From: Micromonospora_G sp040676775
GTDB lineage: Bacteria; Actinomycetota; Actinomycetes; Mycobacteriales; Micromonosporaceae
Assembly (NCBI RefSeq): GCF_040676775.1
Contig: NZ_JBFAPP010000003.1
Coordinates: 310,001-374,000 of the forward strand
Length of the DNA stretch: 64,000 nt
Direction: 5' to 3'
Below are positions 8,430-16,687 of the stretch, piece after piece (the stretch's first letter is position 1; each line of letters begins with the position of its first letter). Under the pieces are notes generated by a model. It searched no databases. It was not told the DNA's origin and saw only the letters and a list, made by a program, of their open reading frames with translations. The translations under genes were made by a program, and so were the position numbers.

Positions 8430-8870
8430 TTAGGGCAGGGGGGTGGCTTTGACTGGGCCGGTTTCGGGGACTTCGGCGACGGTGATGGTTGCTACGGCCT
8501 GGTCGCCGAGGAGGCGGCCGTCGACCAGGACCAGTCGTACGCAGTTCGGGTCGCCGGTGCGTTCCGGAAGGGAGCCGGCCAGGTCGCGGACCTTCGTGCC
8601 GCTCGCCTCGTCCAGGGTGAACCCGTTCTTGTCCCAGTCGCCCTCGACGGCGAAGAACGCTTTGCTGTCGTTTTCGAAATCGCCGTTGAGCACCACGGTC
8701 CGGTTCGCCCCGCCGAGTTCGCTCGACGTCTCGTTCAGCCCCCACACCTGGTACGACCCGGAGCCCGAGTCCGGCGCGTCGGCCACCCCGACCCCGGTGC
8801 AGCCGGTCAACCCGAGTGTCGCGCCGAGTAGCAGGAGCGGAAGTGCCCGCCGCAGGTGTCCGTATGCCAT
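8430..8870 (-). CDS. Small lipoprotein, function unknown
   Basis: 146 residues. The signal peptide is LPLLLLGATLGLTGC, with lipobox LTGC at about residue 21-24, so the mature protein should be lipidated and anchored outside the membrane. The mature part has DSGSGSYQVWGLNETSSELG, then a beta-rich stretch (RTVVLNGDFENDSKAFFAVEGDWDKN) and a second half ending TVAEVPETGPVKATPLP. Two strand-rich halves joined by a short loop are likely. I do not recognise a family. The ribosome-binding site is weak. Upstream lies a three-copy tandem repeat; downstream lies the 8333-8403 palindrome. Confidence 0.8.
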   Translation of the reverse strand: MAYGHLRRALPLLLLGATLGLTGCTGVGVADAPDSGSGSYQVWGLNETSSELGGANRTVVLNGDFENDSKAFFAVEGDWDKNGFTLDEASGTKVRDLAGSLPERTGDPNCVRLVLVDGRLLGDQAVATITVAEVPETGPVKATPLP

Positions 8871-8949
8871 CCCGACCGCCCCGTCGTGGACCGTGATGGC
8901 GATCCGGGCGCCACCGACTGGGCGTCAGCCTATCGATCGCCGTCTCCAC

Positions 8950-9029
8950 GTTCCAGTGGGTCGAGATCGGGAAGGGTTCCAGTGGGTCGAGGGTCGGGAA
9001 GGGGTTCCAGTGGGTCGAGATCGGGAAGG
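8950..9029. repeat. Three-copy tandem repeat, about 26-28 bases per unit
   Basis: Units starting GTTCCAGTGGGTCGAG begin at 8950, 8976 and 9004. The first and third are identical over 26 bases; the second differs by a two-base insertion region. They fill much of the gap between the lipoprotein promoter and the aquaporin 3' end. Confidence 0.9.
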
Positions 9030-9076
9030 CGGGTGGAGGCCCGCTATACCCGGGCCGTCGACCGCGCCGGACGTCC

Positions 9077-9871
9077 TCAGGCGACGGCGGGCGGTCCCGG
9101 TGGTTCGGGGGCCGGGGCGGGGCCGCCGGGCCCGGGGCTCGGCGCGAGGGCCGGGCTGCGCCAGTCGGGGCCCAGGGTGAGCGGCAGGGCCAGGGCGGCG
9201 AGGATGCCGCCGATCAGCGGCGCCACGATGAAGACCCAGAGCTGGGACAGGGCCGCGCCGCCCTCGAACAGGGCCGGGCCGAACGATCGTGCCGGGTTCA
9301 CCGAGGTGCCGTCCAGCGCGACGCCCACCAGGTGGCAGGCGGCGATGGCGAGGCCGATCGCGACCGCGGCGATGGCGCGCTGCTCGTACCGGCTGGTCAC
9401 GGTGAGGATGACCAGGACCAGCAGGAAGGTGAGCACGATTTCCAGCAGGAACGTGCCGCCGAGGTTGATGTTGGCGCCATACCCGTTGGTGCCGAGCGCG
9501 CCGCTCTGGTCGACCACGTCGCCGCCCTTGACCAGAATCCAGAGCAGGAGTGCGCCGATCACCGAGCCGACCAGTTGGGAGATCCAGTAGCCGATCGCTC
9601 CGGCTAGCGAGATTCGACCGGTGAGCAGGGCGCCGAGCGTGACGGCCGGGTTGACGTGGCAGCCGGAGAGCGGAAGCAGCATGTAGGTCAGGACGAGCAG
9701 GATGAAGCCGAAGGTCAGGGCCACCACGACTACGCCACCCTCGACGCGGGCGGCGATGACGCTGCCGACGCCGAAGAAGACCAGCAGCAGGGTGCCGAGG
9801 AACTCCGCGCCGTAGCGTTTGGTGTTGTCCATGTCGTCAGGATAGGAACCTTTCAGCCGTTCCGATGACAT
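9077..9871 (-). CDS. Aquaporin / MIP family channel
   Basis: 264 residues with six membrane segments and the two half-helix NPA motifs, GCHVNPAVTLG and GTSVNPARSFGP, that line the water pore. The length and the AEFLGTLLLVFFGVGS first helix match the AqpZ-like water-channel branch rather than longer glycerol facilitators. The C-terminus is a Pro/Ala/Gly-rich tail of about 30 residues. Two starts are possible: ATG 9871 has AGGAGG only two bases away, and ATG 9832 (MDNTKRYGAEFLG) begins the conserved part with a weak site. I give the first. It is divergent from the flavin monooxygenase gene with about 50 bases between them. Confidence 0.92.
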   Translation of the reverse strand: MSSERLKGSYPDDMDNTKRYGAEFLGTLLLVFFGVGSVIAARVEGGVVVVALTFGFILLVLTYMLLPLSGCHVNPAVTLGALLTGRISLAGAIGYWISQLVGSVIGALLLWILVKGGDVVDQSGALGTNGYGANINLGGTFLLEIVLTFLLVLVILTVTSRYEQRAIAAVAIGLAIAACHLVGVALDGTSVNPARSFGPALFEGGAALSQLWVFIVAPLIGGILAALALPLTLGPDWRSPALAPSPGPGGPAPAPEPPGPPAVA

Positions 9872-9920
9872 TTCCTCCTGATTATGGCTCCATGTCGGGC
9901 CTGTCGTACCGCGCTGCGAT

Positions 9921-11069
9921 GTGAGCCGACCGACGCCCACGGGCGGTACGGATCCACCCGTCCCGGTGGTTGTACCGGCCGTGGATGGCCGTGATGTGGA
10001 CGTCGTGGTGATCGGAGCCGGTCAGGCCGGGCTCTCCGCCGGCTACTTCCTGCACCGGGCCGGGTTCGAGCCCGAGTCCGGCTACGTACTGCTCGACGGC
10101 GACGACGGGCCGGGCGGCGCGTGGCGGCACCGGTGGCGGACGCTGCGGTTGGACGGCGTACACGGGATCAACGACCTGCCCGGCATGCCGTTCGGAACGC
10201 CCGACCCGAGCCGGGTGGCGGCCGACGTGGTGGCCGAGTATTTCGAGGCGTACGAGCGGGAGTTCGGCCTTCCGGTGCACCGGCCGGTACGGGTCGACGC
10301 GGTACGCGACCGGCCCGACGGGCGCCTCGATGTGGTCGCCGCCCCGGTCGAAGGGGGTACGAGCGCCACCTGGACAGCCCGCGCCCTGATCAACGCGACC
10401 GGCACCTGGACCCGGCCGTTCTGGCCGCACTACCCCGGCCAGGAGTTGTTCCGGGGACGGCAGTTGCACACCGCCGACTACCGCGGACCGGCCGAGTTCG
10501 CCGGTAGGCACGTGCTCGTGGTCGGTGGCGGCACCTCGGCGGTACAACTGCTCGGCGAGATCTCCGAGGTGGCCCGTACCACCTGGGTCACCCGCCGGCC
10601 GCCGGTCTTCCGGGAGGGCGAGTTCACCCGGGAGGAACACGGCCGGGCCGCGGTGGCCCTGGTGGACGAGGCGGTACGCGCGGGTCGCCCGCCGGGCAGC
10701 GTGGTCGGTGTGACCGGCCTCGTCGACACACCCCGGGTACGCGAACTGCGCGAGAGCGGCGTCCTGCGCCGGTTGCCGATGTTCGAGCGGATCACGCCGG
10801 ACGGGGCGGTCTGGGCCGACGGTCGTACGGTCCACGCCGACGTGATCCTCTGGTGCACCGGGTTCCGGGCGGCCCTGGACCATCTCGCTCCGCTGCGGCT
10901 GCGGGCGCCGGGTGGCGGGATCACGATGGACGGCACCCGCGTGGTCGCGGATCCGCGGATCCAGTTGGTTGGTTACGGTCCGTCGGCGAGCACCATCGGC
11001 GCGAACCGTGCAGGTCGTGCGGCCGTACGCGAGGTCCGACGTCTCCTGCGCCCGGCGGTCATCGGCTGA
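9921..11069 (+). CDS. Flavin-containing monooxygenase / NAD(P)-binding oxidoreductase
   Basis: 382 residues with two Rossmann folds. The FAD site is VDVVVIGAGQAGLSAGYFL near residue 30, and the NADPH site is VLVVGGGTSAVQLLGEI near residue 200. The order FAD site, then WRTLRLDGVHGINDLPG, then the second dinucleotide site, then ILWCTGFR (a typical ATG-type motif before the C-terminus) fits the CzcO/FMO class, which oxygenates soft nucleophiles or ketones with NADPH and oxygen. The substrate cannot be told. GTG 9921 is the first in-frame start; there is no clear ribosome-binding site. No partner genes adjoin it. Confidence 0.9.
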   Translation: MSRPTPTGGTDPPVPVVVPAVDGRDVDVVVIGAGQAGLSAGYFLHRAGFEPESGYVLLDGDDGPGGAWRHRWRTLRLDGVHGINDLPGMPFGTPDPSRVAADVVAEYFEAYEREFGLPVHRPVRVDAVRDRPDGRLDVVAAPVEGGTSATWTARALINATGTWTRPFWPHYPGQELFRGRQLHTADYRGPAEFAGRHVLVVGGGTSAVQLLGEISEVARTTWVTRRPPVFREGEFTREEHGRAAVALVDEAVRAGRPPGSVVGVTGLVDTPRVRELRESGVLRRLPMFERITPDGAVWADGRTVHADVILWCTGFRAALDHLAPLRLRAPGGGITMDGTRVVADPRIQLVGYGPSASTIGANRAGRAAVREVRRLLRPAVIG

Positions 11070-11364
11070 CGGCTCGGCCGGTTGACCTTAAAGCCCTTCG
11101 GACCAGGGCTGATGTGCATGGACTGTCTACACAGGACGGAGCGCTACGAGCGTTTTGTGAGTGCTGCTCGTATTCAATGGTGTCTGTCCTTGATTGTACA
11201 GGTGTACGACCTGGTCACTGGCGGTAGTCACGCCTAGCCTTGAGGGGGTAAATGGCATTGATCAGGTGGGAATCTCGGTGTTTTCCCATAGATCAATGGA
11301 TCTGTTCCATTTCCTCCCATCCCCGCAGGCTGCCGTCCAGCCTGCTCCAGCAAGGAGCATCACC
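11070..11364. other. AT-richer intergenic region before the 140-residue gene
   Basis: No coding signal is seen. A weak hairpin with arms AGCCCT and AGGGCT (11092-11110) may end the monooxygenase transcript. The rest is noticeably richer in A and T than the surroundings and probably holds the promoter and leader of the next gene, including the inverted repeat at 11256-11298. Confidence 0.5.
11256..11298. repeat. Imperfect inverted repeat in the leader of the 140-residue gene
   Basis: CATTGATC and TGGGAA (11256-11272) are mirrored by TTCCCA and GATCAATG (11283-11298). The arms match apart from a 3-versus-2-base bulge. It lies about 70-110 bases before the ATG at 11365 and could be an operator or an mRNA hairpin. 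Confidence 0.6.
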
Positions 11365-11787
11365 ATGTCCGAGTCCGCCACCAGCAAGAGCAAGTCCACC
11401 GCTCAGCCGTCCGCCAGTGCCGCCGAAGCGGCCGGAGCGGGCGGAGCGGGCGCCGAGTTTGTTCCGGCGACCACCGCCGGGCTGCCGCCGACCGCCCAGA
11501 CCTTCTTCGCCGTGATCAACGGCGGAACCGGTGCCGTCGTACGCGGCTTCGGTGTGGTCTCCGCTGCCCGTCTCGCCGTCGGTCAGTACCAGGTCGTGTT
11601 CAGCCACGACGTCACCGGCTCGGCCTACGTCGGCACCATCGGCCTCACCGGCAGCGTCGGCACCTCGCCCCCCGGCGAGATCGCCGTCGTCGGTCGGAGC
11701 GGGGTCGCCAACGGAGTCTTCGTCCAGACCTGGACCTCCGCCGGTGTCCCGGCCGACCGCGCGTTCCACCTCGCTGTGCTTTCCTGA
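11365..11787 (+). CDS. Small beta-rich protein, unnamed actinobacterial type
   Basis: 140 residues. ATG 11365 has AAGGAG seven bases upstream, an excellent site. The first about 50 residues are low-complexity Ser/Ala/Gly/Lys. The remainder is one domain of short strands: FFAVINGGTGAVVRGFG, then YQVVFSHDVTGSAYVGTIGL, then SPPGEIAVVGRSGVANGVFVQTW, ending RAFHLAVLS. This layout resembles a beta-sandwich segment that occurs in many actinobacterial proteins and in some phage tail-fibre-like proteins; that is recall, not a search. No signal peptide is visible. It is followed by a strong terminator, so it is a one-gene transcript. Confidence 0.8.
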   Translation: MSESATSKSKSTAQPSASAAEAAGAGGAGAEFVPATTAGLPPTAQTFFAVINGGTGAVVRGFGVVSAARLAVGQYQVVFSHDVTGSAYVGTIGLTGSVGTSPPGEIAVVGRSGVANGVFVQTWTSAGVPADRAFHLAVLS

Positions 11788-11796
11788 CACCCCCGG

Positions 11797-11835
11797 CAGT
11801 GGTCCCCGGGACATGCCACGTCCCGGGGACCACTG
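11797..11835 (+). terminator. Strong hairpin after the 140-residue gene
   Basis: A perfect 16-base stem CAGTGGTCCCCGGGAC (11797-11812) pairs with 11820-11835 across a 7-base loop, ten bases after the stop. There is no T run, as is common in high-GC actinobacteria. Confidence 0.85.
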
Positions 11836-12097
11836 GTGTCCGGGACGGGCGAGAGGTGTGGGGCGGGCAACGGGTGGGTACACGAGCGCGCGGCGCCGCC
11901 CGACCCCGTCGGGCGTCGCCGCGCTCTGGCCGTCTCCCACCACCGCAGCCCTTCGGCGGTACGCCAGCGGGGACCTGGCTCGACCGGTCCGGAAAGTTCT
12001 CCGTAGCGCCGGTCAGATATTGACGTTCCCACCCTCGCGGGCGGCAAACCTCCATCCCGGCACCGATTGGCGCGCGTCATCCGGTGCCCATCCGGGT
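11836..12097. other. Gene-free stretch before the cupin gene
   Basis: Together with the terminator this makes a gap of about 320 bases. I see no gene or RNA in it. It should hold the promoter of the cupin gene; a TTGACG at about 12020 is the only promoter-like hexamer noticed. Confidence 0.4.
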
Positions 12098-12109
12098 AAG
12101 GAGGCGGTC

Positions 12110-12502
12110 ATGGAGCATTTCACTATCGCGACCGTCGCCGAGCAGAGTCCTGACTTCCGTCAGGTGCTCTGGACCGGCGAGCACACCCAACTCGTCATCA
12201 TGACCATCCCGAAGGGCGGTGAGATCGGCGAGGAGGTCCACGAGGACACCGACCAGATCCTCACCTTTGTCAGCGGCACCGGCGAGGCCCGGGTGGCCGG
12301 CAGGACCAGGAAGGTGGCCCAGGGCGACCTGGTGGTGGTGCCGGCCGGGACGAAGCACAACTTCGTGAACACCGGCCCCAACCCCCTGGTGCTCTACACC
12401 GTCTACGGTCCGCCGGAGCACGCCGACAAGGCGGTGCACCGGACGAAGAAGGAGGCCGACGCGGCCGAGGAAGCCGGCAAGGACGAACCACCGACCTCCT
12501 GA
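12110..12502 (+). CDS. Cupin-domain protein
   Basis: 130 residues. A single cupin barrel spans about residues 25-105: motif 1 is EIGEEVHEDTDQILTFVSGTGEARV and motif 2 is GDLVVVPAGTKHNFVNTGPNPL, giving His, Glu/Asp and a second His as likely metal ligands. The C-terminal 30 residues are highly charged (Lys, Glu, Ala) and probably helical or disordered. Small cupins of this kind are often annotated mannose-6-phosphate-isomerase-like, but the reaction is not known. AAGGAGG lies five bases before the ATG. It is followed after 51 bases by the GH15 gene and may share its transcript. Confidence 0.88.
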   Translation: MEHFTIATVAEQSPDFRQVLWTGEHTQLVIMTIPKGGEIGEEVHEDTDQILTFVSGTGEARVAGRTRKVAQGDLVVVPAGTKHNFVNTGPNPLVLYTVYGPPEHADKAVHRTKKEADAAEEAGKDEPPTS

Positions 12503-12553
12503 AACCGATGATCGTCGCGCGGTGAGTGGCGGGGATCGGGGTATCCGGGGGCG

Positions 12554-14371
12554 GTGTCCGAGCCACCGCACACCGACGCCCCGATCTCCGACTACGGCTT
12601 CCTCTCCGACTGTCGGTCGGCCGCGCTGGTCGGGCGCGGCGGCTCGGTCGACTGGTGGTGTCCGGCCCGGTTCGACAGCCCTTCCGTCTTCGGTCGGCTG
12701 CTCGACCCGGACGCCGGGTACTGGTTGCTGACGCCGGTCGACCGGAACCGGTCGGGGTACCGGACCGAGCGGGAGTACCTGGCCGGCACGCTGGTACTGC
12801 GTACGGTGCACCACACCGACAGCGGGAGCGTGGCGGTCACCGACGCGCTCGCCCTCGAACCGGGGGCACGTGGGCACGACCTCGGGCACCGCTCGCCAGC
12901 GGTCCTGCTCCGGGTCGTCGAAGGGCTGACCGGCAGCGTACGGATGCGCACCGAGTTCGTACCCCGACCCGAGTACGGGCTGCTGGCGCCGTACGTGCAC
13001 CACCAGGGGGACCGGGTGGTGGCGGCGGCGGGGCCGGCGACCCTGACCATGAGCGCCCCGGTGCCGGTGCACTGCGAGCGGGGCCACGCCACCGCCGAGT
13101 TCGACGTCGACGCGGGTCGGGTGATCTCGTTCGACCTGGCGTACACGCAGGCCTACGCCCCGGTGCCGCCGGGCGACCCAGCTCGACGGGCCACCGTCGC
13201 CGACACCGTACGGTCGTGGCGGTCGCTCGACGCGGTGCACAGCTACGACGGCCGGTACGCCGACCAGGTCCGGCGCAGCGCACTGGTGTTGCAGGGACTG
13301 ACGTACGTGCCCAGCGGCACCCTGGTCGCCGCCGCCACGACCTCGCTACCGGAAGACCCCGGCGGCAGCCGGAACTACGACTACCGGTACGCCTGGCTGC
13401 GCGACTTCGCGTTCACCATGCACGCGCTCTGGGTGGCCGCCTGCCCGGACGAGACGTCCCGCCTGTTCGCCTGGGCGGCCCGTTCCGCCGGCCGGATCGG
13501 CCCCGGACCGGTGCAGATCATGTACGGCGTGGAGGGTGAGCGGGACCTGACCGAGCACTCGTTGGCACACCTGCGCGGGTACGCGAGCAGCCGTCCGGTC
13601 CGGGTCGGCAACGACGCCTGGGGGCAGCGCCAGCTCGACGTACCGGGTGAGATCTTCGCCGCCACCAAGCGGCTCGACGACCAGCTCGGCGACTTCGACG
13701 ACGAACTGCGGGCGATGCTGATCGGCCTCGCCGAGGAGGTGGTCGGCACCTGGCGGGCACCGGACTGCGGCATGTGGGAGGAGCGGGGTGCCGAGCGGCA
13801 GTACCTGTCGTCGAAGGTGATGGCCTGGGTGGCGCTGGACCGGGCGGTGCAACTCGCGCCCAAGCTCGGCGCGGACGCCCGGTCGCGGGTCGACGGCTGG
13901 GCGAGGGTCCGGGACGAGATCCGGGACATGGTGCTCGTCGACGGCTGGAACGAGCGCCTCGGCGCGTACGTCGGGGTGATCGGCACCGACGAACTGGACG
14001 CCTCCGCGCTGATCATGCCGTTGGCGAACTTCCTGCCGGCGACCGATCCCCGGATGCGGTCGACGATCGAGGCGATCGAGAGCCGGCTGGGCAGCGACGG
14101 GCTGATCCGGCGCTGGTCGGGTGACCCGGCCGCGTTCGTCCTCTGCACGTTCTGGCTGGTCGAGTGCCTGGTGCTGGCCGGCGAGCGGGAACGGGCCGAG
14201 GCGCTGTTCGAACGTACCCTGGCCCGGAGCAACGACCTGGGACTCTTCGCCGAGCAGATCGACCCGGCCAGCGGCCAACACCTCGGCAACACCCCCCAAG
14301 CCCTCTCCCACGTAGGCCTCATCAACGCCGCCTGGCAACTCACCGAAGACCACCCCGTCCTCCGGGGGTGA
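12554..14371 (+). CDS. Glycoside hydrolase family 15 protein (glucoamylase/trehalase-like)
   Basis: 605 residues. The N-terminal beta-sandwich domain starts ISDYGFLSDCRSAALVGRGGSVDWWC, the standard start of bacterial GH15 proteins, with DSPSVFGRLLD. The (alpha/alpha)6 barrel begins about residue 270 with YRYAWLRDFAFTMHALW. A likely general acid Glu is in CGMWEERG near residue 406, and the likely base Glu is in GLFAEQIDPASG near 570, followed by NTPQALSHVGLINAAW. It should split alpha-glucosidic bonds of maltodextrin or trehalose; mycobacterial relatives of this architecture are trehalases, so both are open. No signal peptide, so cytoplasmic. The start is GTG 12554. Confidence 0.92.
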   Translation: MSEPPHTDAPISDYGFLSDCRSAALVGRGGSVDWWCPARFDSPSVFGRLLDPDAGYWLLTPVDRNRSGYRTEREYLAGTLVLRTVHHTDSGSVAVTDALALEPGARGHDLGHRSPAVLLRVVEGLTGSVRMRTEFVPRPEYGLLAPYVHHQGDRVVAAAGPATLTMSAPVPVHCERGHATAEFDVDAGRVISFDLAYTQAYAPVPPGDPARRATVADTVRSWRSLDAVHSYDGRYADQVRRSALVLQGLTYVPSGTLVAAATTSLPEDPGGSRNYDYRYAWLRDFAFTMHALWVAACPDETSRLFAWAARSAGRIGPGPVQIMYGVEGERDLTEHSLAHLRGYASSRPVRVGNDAWGQRQLDVPGEIFAATKRLDDQLGDFDDELRAMLIGLAEEVVGTWRAPDCGMWEERGAERQYLSSKVMAWVALDRAVQLAPKLGADARSRVDGWARVRDEIRDMVLVDGWNERLGAYVGVIGTDELDASALIMPLANFLPATDPRMRSTIEAIESRLGSDGLIRRWSGDPAAFVLCTFWLVECLVLAGERERAEALFERTLARSNDLGLFAEQIDPASGQHLGNTPQALSHVGLINAAWQLTEDHPVLRG

Positions 14372-14380
14372 GGTGCCCTG

Positions 14381-14432
14381 TTGTAGAGAATGAGTGGCTA
14401 CCCCCGAAGGAATAGCCACTCATTCTCTACAA
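14381..14432. terminator. Perfect 20-base palindrome between convergent genes
   Basis: TTGTAGAGAATGAGTGGCTA (14381-14400) pairs perfectly with 14413-14432 across a 12-base loop; an A run follows on the plus strand and so a T run on the minus strand. It lies between GH15 (plus) and the catalase (minus) and should work as a two-way terminator. Its low GC suggests a dispersed repeat. Confidence 0.85.
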
Positions 14433-14460
14433 AAGCGCGTTTTCTGCGGGGGCGCGTTGG

Positions 14461-16575
14461 TTAGGCGGGGACGACGTCCAGGGGGCGGTCGAAGTGGCGG
14501 TGGTGGGCTATGTCTTCGACGAAGGCGGCTACGAAGTCGTCGCTTGCCGGGCCGGTCGCCGACTGCACGATCACGCCGGCTGCCCGGCCGACGCCGCTGC
14601 GGTCCGGTACGGGTGCGGTCAGCCCGGCCTGGTTGAACACCGCCAGTCCGCCGCCGAGTACGCCGATCGGCTTCGCGTGCTTGTACGCCTCGGCGACGAA
14701 GTGCACCGCGTACCCGTCCCCGGTCAGCGCCAGCGCGGCGTCCTCACCGGCCGGCAGCACCACCGCGTCGTAGAGGACCGAGGCGACGGTGGTGATCGCC
14801 CGGGTGACCGGCAGGTCGACGCCGTCGGCGGTGGTGACGTTCCCGTCGACCGGTGCGAGCAGTTCCACGGTGGCACCGAGCTGGGTCAGCGCCTGCTCCA
14901 GCACGGTGACGCTCTCCCGGTCCACCCCGTCGGTGACCAGGACCGCGATCTTCCGGCCGAGGATCGTCTCCCGGGCCGTGTCGGCCTGGCTCAGCGCGGG
15001 GGAGCGGCGGCCGTGGTTCTCGCCCTCGGGCTCCGGTGCGGGCACCCCGATCCCGGCCGCGACCGCGGTGGCCAACTGGTGGTCGATCCGGTTGAGGTGC
15101 GTCACCATCAGCGCGCGGATCGGCAGCCGGGTCACCTTGCCCAGCTCGAACCGGTACGCGGCCACGATGTGCTGCCGTTCCCAGTCCGACATGCTGTTCC
15201 AGAACAGGGTCGCCTGGCTGTAGTGGTCGGCGAAGGTGGCGCTGCGGCGCCGTTCCTTCGGGCCGTCCACCGATTCGGGGTACGTGACGTACGGCTGCTC
15301 GTCCGGCCCGGCGATCACCGGTCCGTCGCCGCCGATCGAGTGCGGGTGGTAGTTGGCCGGACCGCGCCGGATGGTCTGCTGGTGGAAGCCGTCCTGCTGG
15401 TGGTTGGCGACCGGCGCGACCGGCTGGTTGATCGGGATCTGGGCGAAGTTCGGGCCGCCGAGCCGGGTGAGCTGGGTGTCGAGGTAGGAGAAGAGCCGGG
15501 CCTGCAACAGCGGGTCGTTGGTGAAGTCGATGCCCGGGACCACGTTGCCGATGCAGAACGCCACCTGCTCGGTCTCGGCGAAGAAGTTCTCCGGGTTGCG
15601 GTCGAGCACCATCCGCCCGACCGGGGTCACCGGCACCACCTCCTCCGGAATGATCTTCGTCGCGTCGAGCAGGTCGATGTCGTCGAAGCCGAACTCCTGG
15701 TCCTCCGGGATGAACTGCATGCCGAGCTCGTACTCCGGGAAGTGGCCGGCGTCGATCGCCTCCCACAGGTCCCGGCGGTTGAAGTCCGGGTCCTTGCCGG
15801 CGATCTTCTGTGCCTCGTCCCAGACCAGCGAGTGGGTGCCGAGCACCGGGGTCCAGTGGAACTTCACGAACGTCGACCGGCCGCTCGCGTCGACCAGCCG
15901 GAACGTGTGTACGCCGAAGCCCTGCATCGTGCGGAAGCTGCGCGGTAGCGCCCGGTCGGACATCAACCAGATGACGTGGTGCATCGTCTCCGGTTGCAGC
16001 GACACGAAGTCCCAGAACGTGTCGTGCGCCGAGGCGGCCTGCGGCATCTCGTGCTGCGGCTCCGGCTTGAGCGCGTGCACCAGGTCCGGGAACTTGATCC
16101 CGTCCTGGATGAAGAAGACCGGCATGTTGTTGCCGACCAGGTCGAAGTTGCCCTGTTCGGTGTAGAACTTCGTGGCGAAGCCGCGTACGTCGCGTGGGGT
16201 GTCCGCCGAACCCCTGGATCCCTGCACGGTCGAGAACCGCACGAACACCGGGGTACGCACCGACGGGTCGTGCAGGAAGGTGGCGGCGGTACGGTCGGCC
16301 AGCGACTCGTACACCTGGAAGTAACCGTGCGCCCCCGACCCGCGCGCGTGGACCACCCGTTCCGGGATCCGCTCGTGGTCGAAGCGCATGATCTTCTCGC
16401 GCAGGTGGAAGTCTTCCAGCAGGCTCGGCCCGCGCGCGCCCGCACGCAGCGAGTTGTCCGTGTCCGATACCCGGATCCCCTGGTCGGTGGTCAGGTACCC
16501 GGTCAGCGGATCGACCTCGGCGGCGGCGAGTTGCCGAGACTTGGCGGTGGGTTCGGACTGCGGTCGCGGCGTCAT
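14461..16575 (-). CDS. katE: Large-subunit catalase (HPII type)
   Basis: 704 residues, the long clade-2 form. The haem catalase core has the distal His in RVVHARGSGAHGYFQVYE near residue 77, the distal Asn in FDLVGNNMPVFFIQDG near 148, and the proximal haem ligand Tyr in RLFSYLDTQLTRLGGPNF near 361. Residues from about 530 form the extra flavodoxin/DJ-1-like domain (KIAVLVTDGVDRESV, VVLPAGEDAAL, GVLGGGLAVF), which small catalases lack. It breaks hydrogen peroxide into water and oxygen in the cytoplasm. The ATG has GGGAGGA six bases upstream. A single-gene unit bounded by the strong palindrome at its 3' end. Confidence 0.97.
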   Translation of the reverse strand: MTPRPQSEPTAKSRQLAAAEVDPLTGYLTTDQGIRVSDTDNSLRAGARGPSLLEDFHLREKIMRFDHERIPERVVHARGSGAHGYFQVYESLADRTAATFLHDPSVRTPVFVRFSTVQGSRGSADTPRDVRGFATKFYTEQGNFDLVGNNMPVFFIQDGIKFPDLVHALKPEPQHEMPQAASAHDTFWDFVSLQPETMHHVIWLMSDRALPRSFRTMQGFGVHTFRLVDASGRSTFVKFHWTPVLGTHSLVWDEAQKIAGKDPDFNRRDLWEAIDAGHFPEYELGMQFIPEDQEFGFDDIDLLDATKIIPEEVVPVTPVGRMVLDRNPENFFAETEQVAFCIGNVVPGIDFTNDPLLQARLFSYLDTQLTRLGGPNFAQIPINQPVAPVANHQQDGFHQQTIRRGPANYHPHSIGGDGPVIAGPDEQPYVTYPESVDGPKERRRSATFADHYSQATLFWNSMSDWERQHIVAAYRFELGKVTRLPIRALMVTHLNRIDHQLATAVAAGIGVPAPEPEGENHGRRSPALSQADTARETILGRKIAVLVTDGVDRESVTVLEQALTQLGATVELLAPVDGNVTTADGVDLPVTRAITTVASVLYDAVVLPAGEDAALALTGDGYAVHFVAEAYKHAKPIGVLGGGLAVFNQAGLTAPVPDRSGVGRAAGVIVQSATGPASDDFVAAFVEDIAHHRHFDRPLDVVPA

Positions 16576-16687
16576 CGCGGATCCTCCCGAGGCAAGCGGT
16601 ACGCGTGGTCTGTCCCATAATCGGGACCGATCAGATGCTTACCGTGATTCTGCGCTGATCAGGCGCGCCTCGGGTGGTTTCAAGCAC

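Noticed and set aside
11092..11110. Terminator after the flavin monooxygenase
   Set aside because: The arms AGCCCT and AGGGCT are only six bases long with a seven-base loop, too weak to call as a separate terminator.
14494..15948. 484-codon frame opposite the catalase gene
   Set aside because: The catalase frame has all haem and catalytic residues. The opposite frame is a low-information antisense shadow.
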